Assembly: GCF_023156195.1 (NCBI RefSeq) | Contig: NZ_JAKUKA010000001.1 | Location: 6,263,501-6,327,500 of the forward strand | Direction: 5' to 3' | DNA length: 64,000 bases | Source of the DNA: Chitinophaga sedimenti | GTDB lineage: Bacteria > Bacteroidota > Bacteroidia > Chitinophagales > Chitinophagaceae | Shown here: positions 59,006-64,000 of the stretch, in pieces | How positions within the stretch are numbered: the first letter of the stretch is position 1 | Layout of the letters: every line of letters starts with the position of its first letter | Notes under the pieces: model-generated | Database searches by the model: none | What the model was told of the DNA's origin: nothing | The model's input: the letters and a program-made list of their open reading frames with translations, nothing else | Position numbers and translations under genes: made by a program

Positions 59006-60060
59006 TCAGGTGCGGGCGTTTGAGTACCGCCTCCATTTTTCTAATACAGCGGTGAAATCTTCCGGCAATTCACTCTCAAAGTGTACCGGCTTGCGGGTGC
59101 GGGGGTGAATAAATCCAAGGGTCCGGGCGTGCAGGGCATGCCGCGGCATCACCTCGAAACAGTTGTCTACAAATTGTTTATACTTTGTGAACACGGTACC
59201 TTTTGCAATGCGGTTGCCGCCATAGCTATCGTCGTTAAACAGCGAATGGCCGATATGCTGCATATGCACCCTTATCTGGTGGGTACGACCGGTTTCCAGC
59301 CTGCATTCCACCAGGGTCACATAATTGAAACGCTCCAGCACCTTGTAATGCGTGATCGCCTCTTTGCCGTATTCCCCATCCGGGTAGGCCGTCATGATCT
59401 TCCGGAAGCGTTGGTGCCTGCCTACGTGGGCTTCTACGGTACCTTCGTCTTCATCGAAATTGCCCCATACCAGTGCCATGTACCGGCGTTGTACGGTATG
59501 CGCCGCAAACTGTTTGGCCAGGTCCGTCATCGCCTTTTCGGTTTTGGCGATCGCCAGCAGTCCCGTGGTATTTTTATCGATGCGGTGTACCAGGCCAAAC
59601 CGGGGAATATCCGGGATGGGCTGGGTTTTATCTTCGTTCAGGTAATAGGCCAGGCCGTTTACCAGGGTGCCGGTATAGTTGCCGCTGCCCGGATGCACCA
59701 CCAATCCCGCCGGTTTGTTGATGATCATGATGTCCTCATCCTCATAAACGATGTTCAGGGGCATGTCTTCGGGCAAAATCTCCGTATGCTCGGGGCTTTT
59801 GTTGGAGAGTACGATGATTCTGTCCAGCGGGCGGATTTTATAGTTGGACTTCACCGTTTTGTCGTTTACGGTGACCATCTCATTTTCTATAGCCTGCTGA
59901 ATTTTATTGCGGGTAGCGTGCTGAATGCGGGTCAGCAGGAACTTGTCGATGCGCAAAGGTTCTGGCCTTTGTCCACCACCATATTGATGCGCTCATATAT
60001 TTCCTCGCTGCCTTCCCCGTTATCCAGTTCGTCTTCCAGCTCCAGCATTTCGTCGGTCAT
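59006..60060 (-). CDS. RluA-family pseudouridine synthase (one frameshift)
   Basis: About 351 aa. An S4 RNA-binding domain (LRIDKFLLTRIQHATRNKI) precedes the catalytic domain with the Asp in RFGLVHRIDKNTTGLLA and the C-terminal LETGRTHQIRVHMQHIGH. The N-terminus (MTDEMLELEDELDNGEGSEE) lies in another frame; a lost T near 59957 (GQNLLRIDK) explains it. It converts uridine to pseudouridine in 23S rRNA (RluD-like) or tRNA. Confidence 0.9.
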
Positions 60061-60133
60061 GTAGTCTAAATTTTTGCAAAGGTACGTAATGCGGATTATT
60101 AGTTAATTTTGATGCCTCAAATTGAGCATGGTT

Positions 60134-60833
60134 ATGACGCAGATAAGGGTAAAGGACCTCGGGACAATAGCTTACGATACAGCCCGGGGTTACCAGGAGT
60201 CGCTGTTACAGGATAATGTACGCATTAAAACCGCCCGCCGGAACGAGCGTGATAACGGGGAAAAACCCTAAATCACCTGCTTTTTGCGAGCATCCGCCCG
60301 TGTATACCCTTGGCAAAAGCGGTCATATCGAAAACCTGCTCATCTCCGACGCCCAGCTCGAAGCCCGGGGGATCCGCTTCATTAATACCAACCGCGGCGG
60401 CGATATCACCTTTCATGGCCCGGGCCAGGTGGTGGGCTACCCGGTTATCGACCTCGAATACTTTTTCACCGATATCGGCAAATACCTCCGTTTCCTCGAG
60501 GAGGTGATTATCCGCACCCTGGCGGATTATGGTATCGTGGCCGGCCGTTCACCCGGGGAGACCGGTGTATGGCTGGATCCAGATGTGCCCGGTAAAGCCC
60601 GGAAAATATGCGCGATGGGTATCCGCTGCAGCCGCTGGGTAACGATGCACGGCTTCGCTTTAAACGTTAACACCGATCTGGGCTATTTCGGCAACATCGT
60701 GGCATGCGGTATTGCGGACAAACAGGTGGCCTCCCTCGATAAAGAATTGGGCCGCCCTGTGGATGAAAATGAAGTAAAATCGCTGATCGTCAAGTACTTC
60801 GGCGAAATTTTCGGCGCCGATATGGTTATGTAG
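60134..60833 (+). CDS. lipB: Octanoyl-ACP:protein N-octanoyltransferase (frameshifted)
   Basis: About 233 aa. It transfers octanoate to lipoyl domains. The catalytic Lys is in ARKICAMGIR and the Cys in IVACGIADKQ; NRGGDITFHGPGQVVGYP and VTMHGFALNVNTDLG are hallmark segments. The N-terminal part (TQIRVKDLGTIAYDTARGYQE) is in another frame. Around 60260-60290 (CCCTAAATCACCTGCTTTTTGC) one base appears gained and another lost relative to the expected NHLLFCEHPPVYTLGK. The start could also be the in-frame ATG at 60128. Confidence 0.9.
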
Positions 60834-60850
60834 CCGGCTTTTACCCTTTC

Positions 60851-61195
60851 TTCAGCCGCCGTTGCGTCGCACACTTCAGCGACAGCGCATCCATATACCA
60901 TCCTTACTACCTCTTTCGCTGATCCTTCGCTCATCCTACGTTAAAACCGCCACCACAGCCTTTTGAGCATAGGATGAGCGAAGGATCAGCGAAGGATCCT
61001 CTTAGAATGGTCTAAGGGCTTACTATTTTGAACATGCCCGAAACCATAGTATTTACACGGGTTTTGCCCCAATGAAGCCTCCTGAAAGCTTGCTGAGAGC
61101 CACCTGGGCCCTTTGCCTGCCCTTTAACTGCCCTTTACCTGCCCTTTGCCTGGGCTTGTAATGCTGTGGAAGTGTGCGATGCAACGGCGGTTGAA
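60851..61195. repeat. Hairpin element copy 2 with terminal inverted repeats (MITE-like)
   Basis: About 345 bp, non-coding. The ends are 27-bp inverted repeats (60851-60877 and 61169-61195) matching at 25 of 27 positions. The interior holds a perfect 24-bp inverted repeat (60915-60938 with 60970-60993) and a tail of CCCTTTGCCTG-like units (61105-61150). It matches the copy at 170-465 in the same orientation. No clear target-site duplication and no transposase are visible. It fills the 404-nt gap between lipB and the next gene. Confidence 0.8.
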
Positions 61196-61207
61196 TGGAA
61201 AAGAAAA

Positions 61208-61229
61208 AGCCGGGACCATGATCCCGGCT
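61208..61229 (-). terminator. Terminator of the secreted-protein gene
   Basis: AGCCGGGA-TCATGG-TCCCGGCT on the minus strand, followed by TTTTTC, just after the stop at 61238. Confidence 0.85.
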
Positions 61230-61237
61230 CTGCCGTA

Positions 61238-61958
61238 TTAAGATTTGTAGTTAAGCGGGATGTAGAAATTCCATTTTTCGAGGAGTTTGCCTTCTTCGGT
61301 AATTTCGAAGTTGAACCAGCCGGCGTGCAGGAAAATGGCCTTTTCGATGATAAGGAACGGTTCGGTTACGTCTTCTATTTCAAACAGCGGGGCGCCGTTG
61401 GCCTCGAAGAATTTAACCTTGTATTTCTTTTTGGGTGCTTCCGGCAGTTTGATGTTGATGTTGCCGTCGGCAGTGGTATATATATAGTTGGAAGGCTTCC
61501 AGGGAATAACCGGCTCCTTTTTTCACCCGCGGCAGGGTTGCCGGTTTTTGTCATCGCCTGTATATCGGTGGCCGACAGTTTCGTGTTGGCATTGATGGTG
61601 CTGTCTTCTACGGCCAGGATCGTTTTGGTGTACAGGAAACGGCCGGTGGTGAAGGTCACGAGCAGGCGGTAATAGTTTTTACCGGGCAGGGGTTTGTTAT
61701 CCGTATAACTGCCGCGGAACCCGTTGGGGTCGGCAATGTAGCCTATTGTATTGAAGTTCAGGACACTATCGAGCGAGCGTTGTACGCCGATTTGTTGTAC
61801 GCCCCGGAAACCCGAGATAAAGTCCAGCTGGATTTTGCCGGTTTTGATCAGGGCCTGAAATTGGGCAATACCGGCGGGTTGGCGATCTGGGCCTTTACCG
61901 TCGTGTTACTTAAAATTAGGATTCCCGCAGCGAATAGTAATCTGACAATCTGCTTCAT
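61238..61958 (-). CDS. Unknown secreted protein (two frameshifts)
   Basis: About 240 aa with a signal peptide (KQIVRLLFAAGILILSNTTVKA). The mature chain begins QIANPPVLPNFQALIKTGK. It contains KNYYRLLVTFTTGRFLYTKT, YSLEAFQLYIYTTADGNINI and PLFEIEDVTEPFLIIEKA, all beta-rich. Breaks: 61857 (minus strand TTCAGGCC; expected TTC CAG GCC, a base lost from CCAGG) and near 61519 (GVKKGAGYS). No named domain recognised. Possibly a cell-surface or periplasmic beta-sandwich protein. Confidence 0.65.
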
Positions 61959-62028
61959 ACAATTAAAACCATTCAATCTATAAGTTGGCAAAAATACATA
62001 CAGTTGTTCAAATATAGTGAACACCGTG

Positions 62029-62918
62029 CTAAAAGCATAGAACGCCGGGGGCCAGCGAAAGATTGCCCTGCAAGCCCCCGTATGCACCAGCCTCACTACC
62101 GACCCTGCCGGGAAATACATGTCCAGCGCCAGTTTTCTGAAGGCCAGCATCATTTTGGCGGTATATACAACGTCGAGCGGAATACTTGTTTCTGTATAAA
62201 ATGCATTCATAAAATCGATCACGGCAGGCGTAATTTTTCCGTACCCGCCTTCGTGAAAGTTATGAAAGATGCGCCAGTTAGGGTTATGGCCGGGTTTTAA
62301 CAGCGCCTGCACGTCGTCATCCAGCGAGGTAGCGCCTTTGAGTGCGCTGATGCCGATTACTTCCGCGCCCTGCGTGGCGTTAATGATGCCGGCCAGGGTG
62401 GTACCGGTGCCCACCGGGCAAAGCAGGTGGGTATAATCAGCAGCGGGCGTTTGCGGACCAGGATTCAGGCTGGCGGCAATTTCTTCACAGCCTAATGCGC
62501 CTAATACGTTGTGGCCGCCTTCCGGAATGATGTAATGATCGGGGTACAGCGTTTCCCAGCCCACCTGTGTTTTGTGGCGGTACGCTTCTCTTGAAATAAA
62601 TTGCAACTCCATGCCATCTGCCTCCGCTTGGATCAGCGTATGACTCAGCACCGGCGGCCGCTCGCCGCGGATCACCCCGATACAGGGCCAGCCTATCATC
62701 CTGCAGGCCGCGGCAGTAGCGGCGATGTGATTGGAATATGCGCCGCCGAACGTGAGCAGTTGCTTTTTACCTGTCCGCTCCGCTGCCTGTAAGTTGTACT
62801 TCAGCTTAAACCATTTGTTGCCCTGTATTTCAGGATGCACCCGGTCTAAACGTAACATGGCTGCCGAAATCATATCCGGCAGCCATGTTGTATGAAATGT
62901 TTGAATCAGCTTGCTCAT
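62029..62918 (-). CDS. PLP-dependent ACC deaminase / D-cysteine desulfhydrase-like enzyme (one frameshift)
   Basis: About 297 aa. The PLP-Lys is in HPEIQGNKWFKLKYNLQ; the segments LLTFGGAYSNHIAATAAAC, IPEGGHNVLGALGC and LLCPVGTGTTLAGI are typical of the ACC-deaminase/D-cysteine desulfhydrase group. The break near 62090 lies in a G run (HTGGLQGNLSLAPGVLCF then stop). It cleaves a small amino acid by beta-elimination or ring opening; the exact substrate cannot be set by sequence alone. Confidence 0.85.
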
Positions 62919-62924
62919 CTTAAC

Positions 62925-64000
62925 TTACTGCGCCATAAACAGCACATTGCGCAAGTTAATACTTTGTTTGCCTTTCACACCGGCGGTAACGATCAGTTGT
63001 TGTGCGCCGCCCGCATTAAAGAACTGCACTTTTATTTTATGATAGCCCTTCTTCAAGGGTACCAGTCCTGCTTTTTCGATCGTGCCATGTTCGCCGTCGT
63101 TGTCTACGATCAGCTCGTCATCAATATAGAGCAGGGAACCGTCGTCGCTGGACGTTTTAAATTCGTACAGCGCATCGGTTTCCGCGTTAAAGAGGCCGGA
63201 GAACGTAACGCCGTAAACATCTTTTGCACTAAACGGACGGATGTCGAAGGTGGGCACAGCAGCTACGGAATCAGCGGTTTTGTTGTTCAAATCTGCCGCC
63301 TTGCGCACGCGGGTGTTGAACAGTTCGCGTTTCACACCTTTGGCCCCGGGCGTTACCGTCAACGCCGGTTGATAAGCCCTGCGCAGGAACGTAGCCGTAT
63401 AGGCCGCGCTCTTTCTGCCGGTGGCCGTGACGGTCGTTACTTTCAGCGTTTTGCTTTCTTTATCCGCTAAAGGGATTTTCACCGCGCCGGTGTAAGGGAT
63501 CGAAGGCTCGCTGCCATCTATGCTGTACAACAGTTTCGCGCCGGCTACCATGGGGTGTAAAGTAACGGTGGCTTCCGGTTTGTCGGTGACGCCGTTTTCC
63601 AGTCCCAGTGGTTCAGGAATACGGAAGTTAACGCCTTGTTTGTCGAGCCGCGCCAGCTGGGCGGGCAGGGCGGCGAGGAACGCATCGTAGTTCTTTTTAC
63701 CGGCGGGCGACCAGGCAATTTCCGCCACGGCCAGTGCACGCGGATAGGTCATGTAGTCGGCGAACTGGCCGTCTTTGATGTATTCCGTCCAGATGTTTCC
63801 CTGTATGCCGATGATGTGTTTTTGTTCTTCCGGTGTAAGGTCTTTCGGCAGCGGCTCGTAACCATATACGGTTTTGAGCGGCAGGTAACCGCCGATGTTC
63901 AGCGGTTCCGCAGCTGGATTGCCCTGGTAGTAATCGAGGTACAGGTAAGTGTTCGGCGTCATGATCACATCATGTTTTTGTTTCGCGGCCTCGATACCAC
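62925..64000 (-). CDS. GH20 beta-N-acetylhexosaminidase, C-terminal part (cut by window end)
   Basis: Partial: the 5' end lies beyond 64000. The visible 358 residues include the end of the GH20 barrel (HDVIMTPNTYLYLDYYQG, GIQGNIWTEYI, RALAVAEIAWSP), a chitobiase-type C-terminal domain (TVTLHPMVAGAKLLYSIDGSEP) and a PA14 domain (YEFKTSSDDGSLLYIDDELI). It probably removes terminal GlcNAc from chitin oligomers or glycans in the periplasm or at the surface, fitting a chitin-using Chitinophaga. It ends 6 nt upstream of the ACC-deaminase-like gene on the same strand. Confidence 0.9.
   Translation of the reverse strand, partial: GIEAAKQKHDVIMTPNTYLYLDYYQGNPAAEPLNIGGYLPLKTVYGYEPLPKDLTPEEQKHIIGIQGNIWTEYIKDGQFADYMTYPRALAVAEIAWSPAGKKNYDAFLAALPAQLARLDKQGVNFRIPEPLGLENGVTDKPEATVTLHPMVAGAKLLYSIDGSEPSIPYTGAVKIPLADKESKTLKVTTVTATGRKSAAYTATFLRRAYQPALTVTPGAKGVKRELFNTRVRKAADLNNKTADSVAAVPTFDIRPFSAKDVYGVTFSGLFNAETDALYEFKTSSDDGSLLYIDDELIVDNDGEHGTIEKAGLVPLKKGYHKIKVQFFNAGGAQQLIVTAGVKGKQSINLRNVLFMAQ

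Noticed and set aside
59081..60064. 327-aa plus-strand reading frame opposite the pseudouridine synthase
   Set aside because: Shadow frame; the minus strand encodes all RluA motifs and has its own terminator.
60601..60730. Apparent loss of the LipB catalytic Cys in the segment SRWVTMHG
   Set aside because: The catalytic Cys of LipB lies in the later (P/A)CGI motif, which is present as VACGI; the Lys in KICAMG is also present.
61166..61672. 168-aa plus-strand reading frame starting in the element
   Set aside because: It starts inside the right terminal repeat and runs antisense to a signal-peptide protein that has a proper terminator.

Overview
The window looks like a chromosomal segment of a Bacteroidota bacterium close to Chitinophaga. 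The evidence is a flexirubin/aryl-polyene pigment cluster, a SusC/SusD pair, a T9SS type-B sorted surface protein, a GH20 hexosaminidase, a DUF6702 protein and several TAnnTTTG (-7 type) promoter motifs typical of the phylum. I see no rRNA, tRNA, CRISPR array, transposase or phage genes.

Layout. 0-0.56 kb: copy 1 of a dispersed hairpin element and a terminator. 0.57-1.95 kb (-): phosphohexomutase (GlmM-like). 2.1-7.5 kb (+): envelope cassette with LtaS-like sulfatase, methyltransferase, PAP2 phosphatase, ZIP metal transporter and CNNM/CorC protein. 7.7-33.1 kb (+): a continuous 25-gene flexirubin-type cluster. It holds a tyrosine ammonia-lyase, FabG, three catalytic ketosynthases, a Cys-less chain-length-factor partner, a short KS-like protein, two ACPs, two dehydratases, a thioesterase, an LpxL-like acyltransferase, a methyltransferase, a halogenase-like flavoprotein, LolA and a lipoprotein, a glycosyltransferase, an MMPL-PlsC-methyltransferase trifunctional protein, a phytoene-desaturase-like oxidoreductase, a C45 acyltransferase/peptidase, a dedicated AcpS and an AMP-ligase. 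33.2-41.2 kb: DUF6702, HupE-like, M1 peptidase, an SPFH + ribbon-helix-helix operon, esterase, and divergent AraC and LacI regulators. 41.8-46.9 kb: SusC/SusD. 47-48.9 kb: redoxin plus haem/copper monooxygenase. 48.9-54.1 kb: housekeeping genes (mutS, TrmH-like, ubiA-like, ruvX, def). 54.2-55.6 kb: ECF sigma and anti-sigma. 55.7-58.8 kb: unknown secreted proteins and the T9SS client. 59-64 kb: RluA-type synthase, lipB, copy 2 of the hairpin element with terminal inverted repeats, a secreted protein, an ACC-deaminase-like enzyme and a GH20 enzyme cut by the window edge.

Inferred pigment logic: the lyase makes 4-coumarate, the PaaK-like ligase activates it, the KS/KS-CLF/KR/DH enzymes extend it on two ACPs primed by AcpS, tailoring enzymes methylate and possibly halogenate it, and the MMPL/LolA/lipoprotein set moves the product to the envelope. 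The dialkylresorcinol half (DarA/DarB) is not in the window.

Data quality matters. About 50-55 single-base frameshifts break otherwise conserved, full-length genes, including essential ones (mutS, def, lipB, glmM). Most are losses in homopolymers, but about 16 fall where the conserved protein requires a CCWGG site, with the central W or a flanking base missing. This looks like systematic long-read error, perhaps caused by cytosine methylation at CCWGG, rather than gene decay. CDS coordinates below span the reconstructed genes across these frameshifts.
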